Positions 51,001 to 55,080 of a stretch of DNA of 64,000 bases are shown in pieces; within the stretch, counting starts at the first letter, position 1; each line of letters begins with the position of its first letter. Under the pieces are notes generated by a model. That model made no database searches. It was not told where the DNA came from and saw only the letters and a program-made list of their open reading frames with translations. This DNA comes from an uncultured Draconibacterium sp. (GTDB lineage Bacteria; Bacteroidota; Bacteroidia; Bacteroidales; Prolixibacteraceae). The stretch covers positions 248,001 to 312,000 of the forward strand of contig NZ_CAJXYQ010000003.1 of the NCBI RefSeq assembly GCF_913063105.1. Direction: 5' to 3'. The translations under genes and the position numbers were made by a program.

Positions 51001-54000
51001 TCGCGGTAGCCATAACAGACGACAGTCTGCTGGAAGCCACGGAAAGCTTCACCGCCGGGTTAAGCAATATCAGCGGCGGTCTGGTAACGATAGCCGACAC
51101 CACAGCTATCGCCAGCATCAGCGATAACGATGCGGCCTCTGTAGCCATTGCAGGAGTAAATGTAGATGAAGACGCCGGAGAGGCCATCTTCACGATCATC
51201 CTCAGCGGTAATGTACAGGATGCCTTTAGCGTAGGATATTCAGTTAATGATAGCACAACTGTATTGAATTCGGATTATACATTGGCTGATACAATGACTG
51301 CTCATTTCCCTGATAATTCATTGGATGGAGCAACTCAGACTATCACAGTAAATATTGTTGATGATTTATTTGCTGAGCCTACTGAATACTTTATTGTTGA
51401 GCTGCTTAAAACCGAAGATGCATTGATTGATTTTACGGATTCAATTGCCATAGGTTCAATTACTGATGACGATGAAGCTAATATTTCAATTGAGAATATA
51501 ACTGTAAATGAGGCTGATGGAGAGGCTGTCGTAATTGTAAGGTTAAGTGGAGCTGTTCAGGATGAAGTAACAGCTGATTATACCCTTTCAAACGGATCGG
51601 CGGTACAAACAGAAGACTATCAATTTATTGAGGGAACAATTACAATATCAGCCGGGTCGACAACAAATACGACGGCAAGTATTTCTATCCCGGTAATTAA
51701 TGATGGAGTTGTGGAGTCAGATGAATATTTTAATGTTACGATTTCAAATCTTGTTGCAACATCTAAGCAAGTAACGATTTCGAAAGCAGAAGCCAAAGTG
51801 ACGATCCTGAATGATGATTACGCTCCGCTTGCCGGAGATATTGAAATCTCAGGATTGGAAGATGAGTGGCTTACGTTCTCTGAAAGTTTGTTTGCAACCG
51901 CTTTTAGCGATAAAAACAACGACAATTTGAGCGAAATAAAAATAATGAGTTTGCCTGACAATGGAAATCTATTCCTGAGTGGAATGCCAGTACAGCAAGG
52001 CCAGCGTATTAGTGCTGAAGATTTATCGAAGTTAATTTTTAAACCAGATAGCAACTGGAATGGAACAACAGCCTTTAGCTACATTGTTTCTGACGGGTGG
52101 AACTGGAGCGCCAAAGAAGCAGAGGTAAGTATATTGGTTGAATCTGTTAACGACGATCCAATCGCTGTTGATGATATCATTAATTCACTGGAGGACAAAC
52201 AGGTGTTTGTTAATGTTCTTGAAAATGATTCGGATGTTGAGAACGATACCTTAATTGTTATCGGATTAACGGTGAATGGAATCAATTATCTTCCCGGAAA
52301 CTTAATTGGGTTGGAAGGCAAGGGAACACTGATTATTGAGGAGAACGGTGAATTCACGTTTACTCCCGATGAGAACTACAATGGTAACCCTGGAACAATA
52401 AGCTATACCATCTCTGATGGAAATGGGGGAGAGGCAAGTGCAGAGATTAAAATTACCGTTTACGAAGACAATGATGCTCCAAGAGTTTTCCATGAAACAT
52501 TTGAAATGTGTTATGGGCTTACACTGGAAGCAAATATACTTGCCAATGGCGATTATGATGTTGAAGGACACGACCTGAGTGTTGCGAATTTTGATGCTGG
52601 AACCATCACCGTTGGCGACTTCTCAATTACCGAAAATGGAGCCTTTGTTTTTGTCCCGGGAGATGATTTTGCAGGTAAACTTATAATTCCAATTCAGGTA
52701 TGCGATCCGGATGGCAGATGTGTTACCGATACATTAACCATTATTGTACACCAATCATTTGAACTGGAAGCAGGAGAACCACTATTAAGTTGTGGTAGTG
52801 GCGAGGTTGCCTTGTTGCAGGCAACAGCTTCTGATAATGTTAGTATTGAATGGCAAACACTGGGCGACGGTAGTTTTACCGATCCGCAGGAGTTGAATGC
52901 TGCTTACCTGCCTGGAGAAGGTGATTTGGCAGCGGGTAATGTTCAATTAATACTTACCGGAAGAGGTAATTCCACATGCCCTGAAAAATCAGACACAGTG
53001 CTTGTAAGCTTTGCTGAAGAAGTGCACATTTTTGCAGGAAACGATTCAAGTGTTTGCAGCAACCAGGCAATAGCATTAAGCGCTTCAGTAATTCCGGAAG
53101 GAATGCCGGTTAAATGGGAAACAAACGGAGACGGTAATTTTGATGATGCCACTGTCCTGGATGCGGTATACAATCCCGGAGCCAATGATATTTTGGCCGG
53201 AATGGCTGAGCTGTATGTAATGGCTGAAACAAGCGGTAGCTGCGGAAAAACACAAGATACCGTGCTGATACTAATTGAAGAGGCGCCAGTGCTTAGTGCC
53301 GGTGAAAGCCGGGTAGCATGTGTAAACTCGCCGGTAACTGTTGAAACAGCAAGTGCCGAAAATGTAGCAGAAGTACATTGGATAAGCAATGGCAAGGGTA
53401 GCCTGTTGGGAGAATATACCTTAACGCCCACCTACGAACCGGCTGCTAACGATGATGCAACCGTTATGCTGATTTTAACCGGAACAGGATCCGGCGCATG
53501 TGAGATTCAGGTTAGCGATACCATGTTTATTGAGTACAATACTTCCCTGCAGGTTTCAATAAGCGGCGACGATACAATTACTGCCGGTTCAAGCGCTGTA
53601 TTAAGTGCCAATGTGCTGCCTGAAGATGGTAACTACGAGTATTTATGGAGCCCCAATGAGTTGCTGGATATGAATCAGTCGATGGATGTGTTTACGCAAC
53701 CTTTGAATGCCAGTACCGAATTTGTGGTTCAGGTAAGCGATTTAATTTCGGGTTGCGTGGTTAGCGATAGTTTTATGGTAGTAGTTATTCCTGCATCGGC
53801 CACCGAGCTGAATATAAGGAATGGAATAACCCCGAATGGCGATGGCAATAACGATGTGTGGTACATTGAAGGCATCGAGTATTTCCCCGATAACAGGGTG
53901 ACAATTTATAACCGCTGGGGCGACGAACTGATATCAATTGAAAACTACCACAACGACTACAACAATTGGGATGGAAGGAACCGGAAGGGAGAATACCTGC

Positions 54001-54083
54001 CGGATGGTACCTATTATTACCTTTTGGAAATAGAAGGTGGTGAGAATTATACAGGTTGGATTCAGTTAAGAACAGGTAAATAA
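27030..54083 (+). CDS. Giant SprB-like T9SS-secreted adhesin with HYR and Calx-beta repeats
   Basis: A single uninterrupted 9017-codon gene. A signal peptide ends near VVHAQ (about residue 51); ATG 27030 or the internal ATG 27069 could be the start. After an Ig-like region (about 52-235) come roughly 45 HYR-type modules (about 236-4210, paired Cys), roughly 40 Calx-beta modules (about 4210-8262, acidic, almost Cys-free), cadherin-like modules, three SprB-like modules and a type B T9SS sorting domain (about 8924-9017). The protein should pass the inner membrane by Sec and the outer membrane by T9SS and be displayed as a long calcium-stiffened fibre for adhesion or gliding. PorP/SprF follows by 8 bp. 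It exceeds Flavobacterium johnsoniae SprB (about 6500 residues) in length. The ligand is unknown; repeat counts are by eye. Confidence 0.93.
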   Translation: MDTKLSSVHKSCIMRNLFNCAVFANLQKHARPAIVLLLTLALLAISSVVHAQAVIRVTGETTICENETTTLDVIIPGGVSPFTVVFSDGTNDSTITNYTSNPNPESPTYGGAPIEVSPLVSTNYQLISVTDANNFSLPIDETPVGVTVNPLVKNLVVTVNAGNPICPDVNFTITVSGDNLQSAELWSAAETEKVADLPSSTVSISGDTDFYIHAISNGDCQISQLLSLSLESVLPEITCPGNDTLNPLANCQVELPDYISTTTFSDNCTAEGAITVTQTPAAGSTLTGDETTQLVTMTATDEVGNENSCSFSVTLIDSENPVITGTATSQTVNSNNGNCGYVVSGGEFDPTTFSDNCTVSKVTYNINGAGEFGSDQSTTLDGVTLSGGANTIVWTAYDQHNNTATWQFTITIKDNTPPSFDNCPSADQQLATNAGDCNAVLPDYVSLLSITASDNCTAAEDMVFTQSPEAGTSLTGGHNSEETVTITADDGNGNTVDCSFTVVVKDETSPSIQDLPANISVNNDADQCGAVVSWTAPTPADNCLNPVIAQTAGLTSGELFPIGTTTVSYQATDGAGNTHTESFTVTVSDNQNPEIACPDAIAVSADAGKDYATVTYSTPSGTDNCAGATTTQTAGLSSNSQFPIGTTINTFEVTDAVGNTNSCSFSVTVTDTEKPVISGCPENISVNNDNGECEAVVTWLAPSASDNYSPLDSMSWSISHASGSSFPVGTTTVTYTITDEAGNESLPCSFTITVTDNEKPVLTNCPGNLSRTSNEGSCIADVSWTEPNVSDNCTPVPSIIWEKSHNPGDEFNLGTTVVTYTAEDEYGNVSDVCSFTVTVTDDQRPVIANCPTDITQSVDQDSCNAIVNWTEPTATDNCADSGSLTWTKSALPGATFDVGTTTVSYTVEDTSGNTSNTCSFDVTIVDSEAPTAVCTDLTLNLDASGEAVITVADIDNGSTDNCTAPENLIKSISKSTFTCASIGANTVTYIVKDLSGNADTCTATVTITDNSAPVINAKATTVDRNINTDAGACNFTVKTSELDPTVTDNCSGAVLSYEVTGATLLSGTGTIKGKVLNVGDNLITWTASDGTNDELAPLQFTVTVVDNQEPVISSIANQFRATTDACTYIIQGDEMVPTFSDNCGEGNLTISYKINGGDWVYASTLNGEVISKGINTITWRADDGANIKTILFRLTVEDEEAPSISTINNISTTVSTGCAATVSWTTPTVTDNCDSAPGLQKIAGPASGANLNVGVYTVIYRASDEDDNTSEMSFTITVADLDAPIVVCPEGSTPEVPFEEDAGEGLCFFTVPDDRFDPDTIVENCDYTLTNSFDGTATLVGKQLPVGEHTILWIAEDDAANADTCAIYVRIVDTQYPTYELVSGSFTRNTDPGECYYTIPGPDFDPKNLNDNCGIDTVHYEITGGDLAEPVTGANSLSNLPSLAPSTTAYSIKWTITDENDLTVQSTPFTILVRDIEGPTFTCYGNESRQATDGCEYTISGTELDPNNLNDNCDNPEDLVLTYTINGTPGTGSLNGITLDIGTHTIVWTATDSKNNTTSCTFKLFIYDGEDPAISTILDQAKPVDEGRCYYEAKNGEFNPTVSDNCGSVTLVNMLNNSSTLDGYQFPVGPTTVIWRATDSSGQTSEMSFVVTVNENEPPTFDLAASATKDANSNCVYRVVGTEFDPTNMDDNCSSVFNVTNDYNNYKTLADAEFPVGTTVVNWTITDQRLNSHTETITITVEDNAAPTIMCPASSYVRIFDDGQIYYTVGTDEFQPIVEDNCGISSYTHNYNGGGTSLTGVQLPEGTHTIKWTATDESNNSTSCDVVVHVTNSTYPPITCAGNYSVNTNNGVCTFDVTTTDYDATSTSPAATITNNITGTASLSGHTFNEGINYITWTATHVVGEYTYETTCQSYLIVTDNEDPEITAPADISTANNDGCYASGVSLGTAVTNDNCGISYTTNNAPSHFPIGTTTVTWWTYDVYGNYSSDVQLVNVTDEVAPSLSCTGAVCREADDLTATHYAVNGAELDLYSVYDCSGVTITNSYNGLSTLANENIPVSGSPYTITWTATDTAGNVSTCDMELSIYATDAPSVTCRADISVATNAGICSYTVQGAEFDIQPYAGFSGTLTNNITESASLAGAVLDKGAHTVSWTATENGFSNTCCEYTITVYDNEDPVPTWPEDLEVNISSGCSYTFETLGTPTFTDNCDDNATIQSRTYRSPSGNTFDIGTHSVYWWARDTHGNEVSHTQTVKVNDNISPVIDCPGSRYYAEFDNLSVTYFTITGVYSYRPDASDNCDLKSYINDKSGTYTLHGQRLEEGEHVITWTATDYSDNTDVCSINFTIYDSFDPLFDCEDYAAKNSTTDECGYLVTADELDAEWTSISVVPGRTLINDFNGTGTLAGEVIPIGQTIIKWTASQTIDGTTYTDSCFTTIDVDDNQVPTASSWPADITEDIDPGTCYATNITLGSPVVNDNCDSGDLTITNNAPTQYAVGENQVLWTVTDNGGNRLTYIQKVTITDNEDPVMSACPDNIVLTASEEDCEAVHNWTPPTASDACSGIKSLLPNYPPGTSFPLGETTVTYTAIDNKDNVSTCSFTVTVNDEAPTVSCLAEDQTRNTDPNSCEYTVLGNEFDPTGRTDNCGISEVRYRYTDKTGTHTGTNTLSGVQIERPNNVEGAVVPVTITWIVTDASNLKDSCSFDLSIIDNQGPVISVPGNQVRGTDTGKDYYTIQGGEFDDVVATDACGIVTKLNNEFGLTTLAGQKLPLGNDTIMWYAIDDYGNRSEALFFVQIVDDEAPSVTSTPGDFTITTSTTTGDCEAVVIYTAPVFADNVDGTDLAGTLTSGASTASGETFPIGDTDVAYTYTDAAGNSTTETFTITVVDDEDPTISCVAGSPFTETTDEDKAYYTIQGSEYDPSFSDNCGATIRNSFNNQSSLDGARIPIGDTTIVWTVTDSYGNTETCSITITVVDNQNPDPPICPEGTIARNSTIGLCGYQVAGAEYDPYNLKDNHGISKLTYSIDGGAEVDTDKNTTLGGIVIPVGTTETPTTTVLWKIYDLSNNVISTCTSEFTITDNEAPVITTVSDIIQSTDVGLNTYTVKATDNWDATATDNCEISKLTYKIDEGSVEGTTATTSLEGEVLSIGNHTVLWEATDNHGLTSTGSFEITIKDTEAPVLTCNNITVELDANGDYTINTDDIDAIALGSTDNTTIDTKSVVPSVFDCNNIGENTVSLTVSDIYGNEATCQATVTVEDNTLPTVLTKNITIELDVLGNATILASNINNGSTDNCAIQSIVAGQTAFDCSHLNDNTVSLTVTDVNGNSNSANATVTVVDNIDPVAVCKNITLYLDNSGNATISGADIDNGSSDNCDLTLTPSQTLFTCSDVGVKAITLHVEDGAGNFDECTSNVTVLDTVSPIANCQNITVQLDASGEASIIASQIDNSSSDACGISIEIDITDFDCSNIGENTVTLTATDDNSNVSTCTATVTVEDNINPTALCQDISVDLDASGNASITASQLNNGSSDVCGDVTLSLNKYAFTCDDTGENTITLTAEDEQGNTHTCTSTVTVNDVTNPTAICKAITVALDASGNASITGADVDNGSNDECGIKSLSVSPNTFTCENKGENTVTLTVTDNNDNTSQCTSTVTIIDNLAPQAECKNITVQLNSSGTASIDYTAIDNSSTDNCGITSRTVVPNTFDCLNIGTPVNVSYTVTDESGNSDNCTAIVTVEDNVPPTAACQPITIQLDADGEASIVAADIDGGSTDACGIATLSASKTDFTCFDLGENTVTLTVTDNNGKTATCNAAVTVQDTVKPVFSTCPENQEPIAGTDLGLCSYQHNDDTWNATATDNCSLNTLVYSLSGATSEISGEATTLNGQVFEKGLTTVTWTATDGEGNAKICTFTVTVNDDEDPEANCQAYSAQLQRNGEVYVKFENVDNGSSDNCPNSVLQVRKDAGTVYADSVKYDCNDITGPNTIWLKITDEAGNVDSCSTTITIVDEEAPTVDADDIAELTKGTNTACTYVHGDTNWDPTDNCDASPTIAYELSGATVLAYNTANTSLLNQAFEVGETLVEWVVADHASTPNVDTVRFTVTVEDDDDPVLSVCPNNITRSINTQGTYALAISAADGLTAPEYDDNCSVTEFLWEVTGAGTAIPANASGSVLNPTTASTNPLDGIEFNVGTSIVEYVVKDAANNTDTCSFTVIVNSDPSDINVSASAITSYEDQTLGAATFTVSLPFIPSGDVCIDITSNTITEGLVNTDSVRNEATAARQICFNASNYHQPQKIYVFGVDEDIDDNDQVYSINLTINTDNTDVGSGYYNSTPANVTATNVDNDVAGITISSASNTNEPSGAGSFTVKLNSEPTDDVVFTLAINSDDETEGEITSSTTLTFTSANWSQNQTVSLQGKNDDMDDGDQTYHVTISDASSSDGKYNGNFGQDVPVVNEDDDTAGYTISAISNHTDEDGTTATFTVKLNSQPATDSDFTKNVVLTVFSSNTDEGTVDKASLTFSAANWATPQTVTVTGVDDADVDGRTNYTIQLAVDQLNTFDQYDSLDPDDVAVVNDDNDAATISIADNSIVEGDAGTDTLIFTITQSDISVHDGFRVGFYINQISAFSTDFDFEQKSGYVYFAGTALEEQTIKIVVNGDEKVEKNEQFTVNLFTPEATVNNGKVISLSDGVALGTITNDDAATFAIADPVAITEGDAGTTELTFTVQLSQDVQVDEGDYIKINYTTSDGTATDANNDYEPETDSLLFAGTQNEEQTFTITINGDDTVELTESFTVSLSNIRCGSLPEDILSQISSTADQATGTITNDDAAEITIAGETVNEAAGTADFTIELDYDLQDAITIDFATSNNTAEATSDYTTVTRTSAGANAITLGAGTKSQTVSIPILSDDIAEATESFYGTISNKIDGKAQNVSFGNTQAEITISDDDAATFAIDSVTVNEAAGTATFTVSLSGTIQDQVSLNYASSDVSTTADEDYNALSGTLTFNAGNSNTSQNIIVTVNENNIAEPTEEYRITLSALNVNNDADITFANTVGLGTITDNDEVKITLHAFADVTETEAEQTASFYIEQDIASEYPITLLFSSQESSTPTAVSTSDFEVQTNEVVTLAANSTANTNVSATTIAGDVIAEATEYFEGLVSFSNKNGQQASFTTNGDAATATILDNDIIQFTLEDSTVTETNGDEIINYILSSNIEAEEDLVLSFTTTDNTALASEDYTDNDRSVTFLARSTSLEIPVTVLGDTRIEPTETFSGAVAMTTDNGQQYSIVKSSATYTINDDDSAVLTLSEFTYSESEVGSTLARFTVELSSAVQNEFTVDFATADITNEAVAGADYTAVIKNGVTAFKFGAAHPLTQTVTIDINNDTWVEPSEDLRGTLSKLQPAGQAVTLDGGQATLSADATIEDNDTAYISIDNVALNEDEGPAEFTLTLTGNIQDELSVDFTTTDGTAIDDDDSDYVYQSGTITFPASAVSNTKDTITIVITDDNISEPLTEQFTVNLSNIVCTGASEFTNNQGECEITDEDPVTEINLTGFTESELDANQAYNFVATMDKVAQEEIVLNFTTTAGTASHGSDITAQSAQQYIIQPGQNSVNIPVVVIADNTCEPDETFTGKITLVNANGQIISIGTSEATGTITDDDPAMLTITGFDVLEDVGTADFTVELSNPVQDSISFTFQTIDNSALNGVGEDYIEVLPFTMYFGAGEPVSQTVEITINNDTYLEPKEDFTGRIHSIWANSQAVTFNGGGAWTQVSAFIQDNDPAELSVSDQTVAEGESVIFTVTLSGNVQDAFSINYTTADSSALVGSDYSSRSGTLNFGGIINEFYQISVPTTNNSIVEPEEAFKLVLSSVSNSLVSFDNLAVATIEDNDTATINLAGFSVSETDVDQTKDFTVSLSHEMQEDVQIAFATTPNTAVETGDYVVSTPTLTIPGGTTSIALPITIAGDDIVEPSENFTGTISVSDASAQAITTGTMSRVITISDDDEATIAIDSPDAKTEGSTIDFTVSLTGTVQNEFTIQYVTQNNSAAAPADFTAISATSLTFGASRAAAQTVSVVTNNDSDIEPQETFYVNLQNLNTAGQNITNTVSQGTGTITDNDEATLAVTNPTVSEDGTSVSFSVSLSGTVKEEISIDYATADNDALAGSDYQSKTGTLYFGAGNSTPQTITVNILNNTVVEPDESFLLNFSNLTAAGQSVSMPLAQGTCTINDDDSADITINDRTVDEGNGTASLTLTLDNTVQNQFSLHVSSSNNTAVEPSDYTERADTTLYFGAGNNYTQTITVAIEDDNLVEATESFYLNLSSLSAAGQNITVSDSQGEISITDNDNAVVRIAASDSEVDESGSNNGQFTVSLSQQSSSATTVSYTVSGTATSASDFAALSGTITIPANTSAATIAITVLTDVIVEENESVIVTLTEVTSGDPDISIDTSNDFATIIIPDNDNAELSIANATTVAEGNSLSFTVTLNNEVEDGFDVSYTTNDGTATIADGDYSDNDGTLSFSGSAGEIKTITVTTINDNIIEATEDITVLLESVSGTTASVAVSATQGSATGQISDNDEAIVSIVNAADVTEGGTFAFTVSVDKAVQGGFKLNYITNNGTATSGDYTDNDNQLSFNGTVGETKTINVITTQDAIVEQQENLTVSLTSVEDNAGAVSISGEQSSGSGNILDNDQALVSIDDPEAVPEGTNVVFTVSLNADVEGGFTIAYSSISGTAAGDGTDYANNSGSITFTGNKDEAHEITVSTIDDDLLESVENFSILLGTISGTTANVVVSGSNNAGTGVLTDNDNASISIEDIELTEGSDAVFVVSLSGAVQGGFTIDYASADGTATDASGDYQNTNGTLSFIGTDGEKDTITISTTDDALLESTESFVVNLSNISNTLVTDEDNQATATINDNDSAELSVSDRSVSEGGNLVFTVALSGDVQGSFTIDYASNDVTASSIGSIDYAASTGSLSFSGTDGEIKTISISSTNNNILEPDESFELNFTDISNELVSFDAQAIGTIEDNDPATLNLTGFTATEGDVNATDSFVVSLTRQAQYDVEVNFTTTAGTATEVTDYIVTHSGVTIPAGATSVKLPLTIVGDQVAEAQESFTATISESEYNNQDVIAGTLSLPVTINDNDAAVVSINTPSAVDEGETITFSISVDKAVEGGFDVSFATLDNTAEAGLDYSSVSDTISFTGTPGESHSFTVASSEDAIRELNETFTVSLNEILETQANVSIGTGTGTGTITDDDLASIAIANVTVDEDVATGYATFEVSLSGNVQESFTVNYATSDLTANVGPDYSSASGTLSFPAGSEDGDTQTFNVLINNDQVVENDESYLVTLSEISIGIVSISQNVATGIITDNDTAVVSINSPTAVTEGNNVVFTVSVDKAVQGGFTVNYQSNDGTATVAGSDYTDQDSQLSFTGTAGESHSITIATNNDAVVEATETFSILLNSISDNQGVVNISEENNQGTGTLLDNDNAAITIADVSGAENDGDITVTLLLDADVQDAFNLKVNTADGTTSLGDYTAIVNQTINFLGNAGESQTFVVSPINDNILENDETVVVSMSDLSNTMSINISDKAFVTILNDDFAALTIDSVSALEGENITLSLELSNDVQGDVVVDVSFVNTTTEPGDFNSATQSFTFSNGEKGTKEVVIATIDDETLELDETFVANIALTSGNSSIDDSDTGAGTIIDNDAAAITISDASVEEGNNINFNLELTENVEDDVVVQVYFENSTTSNDDYTATAQNITFAAGEKGIKTVTVPTTNDNILEPTEQFVAKLTLVSGIDEINVSDTAIASISDNDAASVAIAGVNVDEDAGEAIFTITLSGNVQDAFSVDVSTASGTALAGSDYTSGSATLTFSGDKLQDQDTIHFAVAITDDSLLEATESFTAGLSNISGGLVTIADTTATASISDNDAASVAIAGVNVDEDAGEAIFTITLSGNVQDAFSVDVSTASGTALAGSDYTSGSATLTFSGDKLQDQDTIHFAVAITDDSLLEATESFTAGLSNISGGLVTIADTTAIASISDNDAASVAIAGVNVDEDAGEAIFTIILSGNVQDAFSVGYSVNDSTTVLNSDYTLADTMTAHFPDNSLDGATQTITVNIVDDLFAEPTEYFIVELLKTEDALIDFTDSIAIGSITDDDEANISIENITVNEADGEAVVIVRLSGAVQDEVTADYTLSNGSAVQTEDYQFIEGTITISAGSTTNTTASISIPVINDGVVESDEYFNVTISNLVATSKQVTISKAEAKVTILNDDYAPLAGDIEISGLEDEWLTFSESLFATAFSDKNNDNLSEIKIMSLPDNGNLFLSGMPVQQGQRISAEDLSKLIFKPDSNWNGTTAFSYIVSDGWNWSAKEAEVSILVESVNDDPIAVDDIINSLEDKQVFVNVLENDSDVENDTLIVIGLTVNGINYLPGNLIGLEGKGTLIIEENGEFTFTPDENYNGNPGTISYTISDGNGGEASAEIKITVYEDNDAPRVFHETFEMCYGLTLEANILANGDYDVEGHDLSVANFDAGTITVGDFSITENGAFVFVPGDDFAGKLIIPIQVCDPDGRCVTDTLTIIVHQSFELEAGEPLLSCGSGEVALLQATASDNVSIEWQTLGDGSFTDPQELNAAYLPGEGDLAAGNVQLILTGRGNSTCPEKSDTVLVSFAEEVHIFAGNDSSVCSNQAIALSASVIPEGMPVKWETNGDGNFDDATVLDAVYNPGANDILAGMAELYVMAETSGSCGKTQDTVLILIEEAPVLSAGESRVACVNSPVTVETASAENVAEVHWISNGKGSLLGEYTLTPTYEPAANDDATVMLILTGTGSGACEIQVSDTMFIEYNTSLQVSISGDDTITAGSSAVLSANVLPEDGNYEYLWSPNELLDMNQSMDVFTQPLNASTEFVVQVSDLISGCVVSDSFMVVVIPASATELNIRNGITPNGDGNNDVWYIEGIEYFPDNRVTIYNRWGDELISIENYHNDYNNWDGRNRKGEYLPDGTYYYLLEIEGGENYTGWIQLRTGK
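27737..39654 (+). repeat. HYR-type module block of the giant adhesin
   Basis: Modules of about 75-95 codons repeat with the pattern D-N/E-x-x-P-x-I-x-C, then T-x-x-D-N-C in the middle and T-V-T-(Y/W)-x-x-x-D-x-x-G-N at the end. Cys pairs recur in each. At the DNA level the modules are well diverged. Ig-like hyalin repeats act as adhesive spacers. Confidence 0.8.
36549..38475 (+). repeat. Eight tandem copies of an 80-residue HYR subtype
   Basis: Within the HYR block, eight consecutive modules share (Q/E/D)LDASG-x-A(S/T)I, D-I-D-N-G-S-x-D-x-C, F-x-C-x-x-x-G-E-N-T-V-x-L-T-V and T-V-x-D-N. The length is about 80 residues each, which suggests recent local expansion by duplication compared with other HYR modules. 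Related single copies occur earlier (about 29810) and later (about 38780). Confidence 0.75.
39661..51815 (+). repeat. Calx-beta module block of the giant adhesin
   Basis: About forty modules of 95-115 codons with the Calx-beta signature: V-x-E-x-x-G-x-x-x-F-T-V-x-L-S, then D-(Y/F)-x-x-x-x-G-x-x-x-F-x-G, then E-x-x-E-x-F-x-V-x-L, and a closing I-x-D-N-D. The many Asp/Glu residues at module joints fit calcium binding. Confidence 0.85.
50427..51233 (+). repeat. Near-identical 342-bp tandem repeats in the Calx-beta block
   Basis: Two complete 342-bp (114-codon) units start at 50427 and 50769, and a third starts at 51111 and runs until about 51233 before diverging. Differences between units are a few single bases only (for example GGATTA/GGGTTA and ACCGCC/ATCGCC). 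They are GC-richer than the AT-rich modules just upstream (49440-50420). Confidence 0.95.
51820..52752 (+). other. Cadherin-like / tandem-95 modules of the giant adhesin
   Basis: About three modules (residues about 8264-8574) with motifs such as F-K-P-D-x-N-W-N-G-T-x-x-F-x-Y-x-V-S-D-G and F-T-P-D-E-N-Y-N-G, typical of Ig-fold cadherin-like repeats (tandem-95 type), which are calcium dependent. Confidence 0.7.
52755..53793 (+). other. SprB-like repeat modules and PKD-like domain
   Basis: Three related modules of about 88 codons (each with AG-x-x-x-x-x-C near the start, then W-x-(S/T)-x-G-x-G-x-F/L, then a final T-V-x-x-x-x-E) resemble repeats near the C-terminus of SprB-type proteins. A PKD/Ig-like domain follows (DDTITAGSSAVLSANVLPED ... 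YLWSP). Confidence 0.7.
53799..54083 (+). other. Type IX secretion type B sorting domain (CHU_C / TIGR04131)
   Basis: Residues about 8924-9017: GITPNGDGNNDVWYIEGIEY opens the domain, followed by VTIYNRWGDELI, WDGRN and LPDGTYYYLLEI. This is the gliding-motility-associated C-terminal domain that targets proteins to T9SS together with a PorP/SprF partner. Confidence 0.95.
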
Positions 54084-54091
54084 GAAGAACG

Positions 54092-55063
54092 ATGAAAAAT
54101 ATAGATTACAAATCCGGAAATAAAAAAACACAAGCGAATATGAAAACCGTGAAGTCTATAGTTGCTCTGTTACTTGTTCTTATAGGTTTTGGGGCACAGG
54201 CACAGCAAGACCCCTTGTTTAGCCAGTATACCTTTAATAAATTGTTGGTAAACCCGGGTTATGCCGGCAGTCGCGATGGATTGAATATTACTGTGGTGAA
54301 CAGAGCGCAGTGGACAGGGATTGAGGGAGCCCCTAAAACCCTGACCGTTAGTGCTCACACTGCAGGAAAGAACAACCGGGTTGGACTGGGTTTTTATGTC
54401 AATCGTGATGTGCTGGGGCCAACTGCAAACAACAGTTTTATGGGTACCTATTCGTATAAAATAATAATGGAAAACAGCTTTTTTGCTTTTGGTTTGCAAG
54501 GAGGTTTAAATTATTTCGATTATGATTATTCGCAAATGAACCTGAGGGACGAAGATTATTTATTTGATCCGGAGAATATTCGGAAAATTACACCGGATGT
54601 AAACTTTGGGTTGTACTACCAAACCCCAACCTTTTTTGCCGGATTAAGCTCGAAACACCTGCTCGAGAACGATTACGGAATAATAATGGACAACGAAAAA
54701 ACAAGCTTTAACCGGCTTAGTCGTCACTTTTATTTAATGTCGGGTATGGTGTGGAAGCTGGCCGAAAATATTCGGTTCAGACCATCCACCTTGGTAAAGT
54801 TTGTTAGCGGATCGCCCTTGCAGATTGACATAAACGGAAGTTTTTTGTTTAAAAATTCCTTCTTAATCGGGGCATCATTCCGAACCGAAAAAGCACTTTC
54901 GGTACAAACCGAATTGGCCCTGATGGAGGGGATAAGAATGGGGTACTCTTACGACGTGTATTTTAATAAATTGCAATTGTATAATTACGGGTCGCACGAG
55001 ATAAGGCTCGCGTTTGACATTAATATTTTTGAGCCAAGAATGGTTACTCCTCGCTACTTTTAA
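54092..55063 (+). CDS. PorP/SprF family type IX secretion outer-membrane protein
   Basis: A 323-residue outer-membrane barrel with a signal peptide (cleavage near GAQAQ, about residue 38). The family signature QQDPLFSQYTFNKLLVNPGYAGSR follows immediately, then a 14-strand-type barrel (RNRVGLGFYV, NSFFAFGLQGGLNYF, FFAGLSSKHLL), ending FDINIFEPRMVTPRYF. PorP/SprF proteins are needed for secretion and attachment of T9SS type B substrates, usually the one encoded next door. It starts 8 bp after the giant adhesin gene, with AGAAGAA as a possible ribosome site, so the two are co-transcribed. ATG 54140 is an alternative start. Confidence 0.93.
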   Translation: MKNIDYKSGNKKTQANMKTVKSIVALLLVLIGFGAQAQQDPLFSQYTFNKLLVNPGYAGSRDGLNITVVNRAQWTGIEGAPKTLTVSAHTAGKNNRVGLGFYVNRDVLGPTANNSFMGTYSYKIIMENSFFAFGLQGGLNYFDYDYSQMNLRDEDYLFDPENIRKITPDVNFGLYYQTPTFFAGLSSKHLLENDYGIIMDNEKTSFNRLSRHFYLMSGMVWKLAENIRFRPSTLVKFVSGSPLQIDINGSFLFKNSFLIGASFRTEKALSVQTELALMEGIRMGYSYDVYFNKLQLYNYGSHEIRLAFDINIFEPRMVTPRYF

Positions 55064-55080
55064 TTCGAAAAACAAAAAAA

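Noticed and set aside
50427..51233. Direct repeats considered as a CRISPR array
   Set aside because: The units are 342-bp coding modules in frame with the adhesin, with no short repeats separated by unique spacers.
27053..53431. Many antisense frames of 60-210 codons inside the giant adhesin
   Set aside because: They mirror the repetitive, Asp/Thr-rich codons of the adhesin and recur with the module period, so they are shadows of the sense gene.
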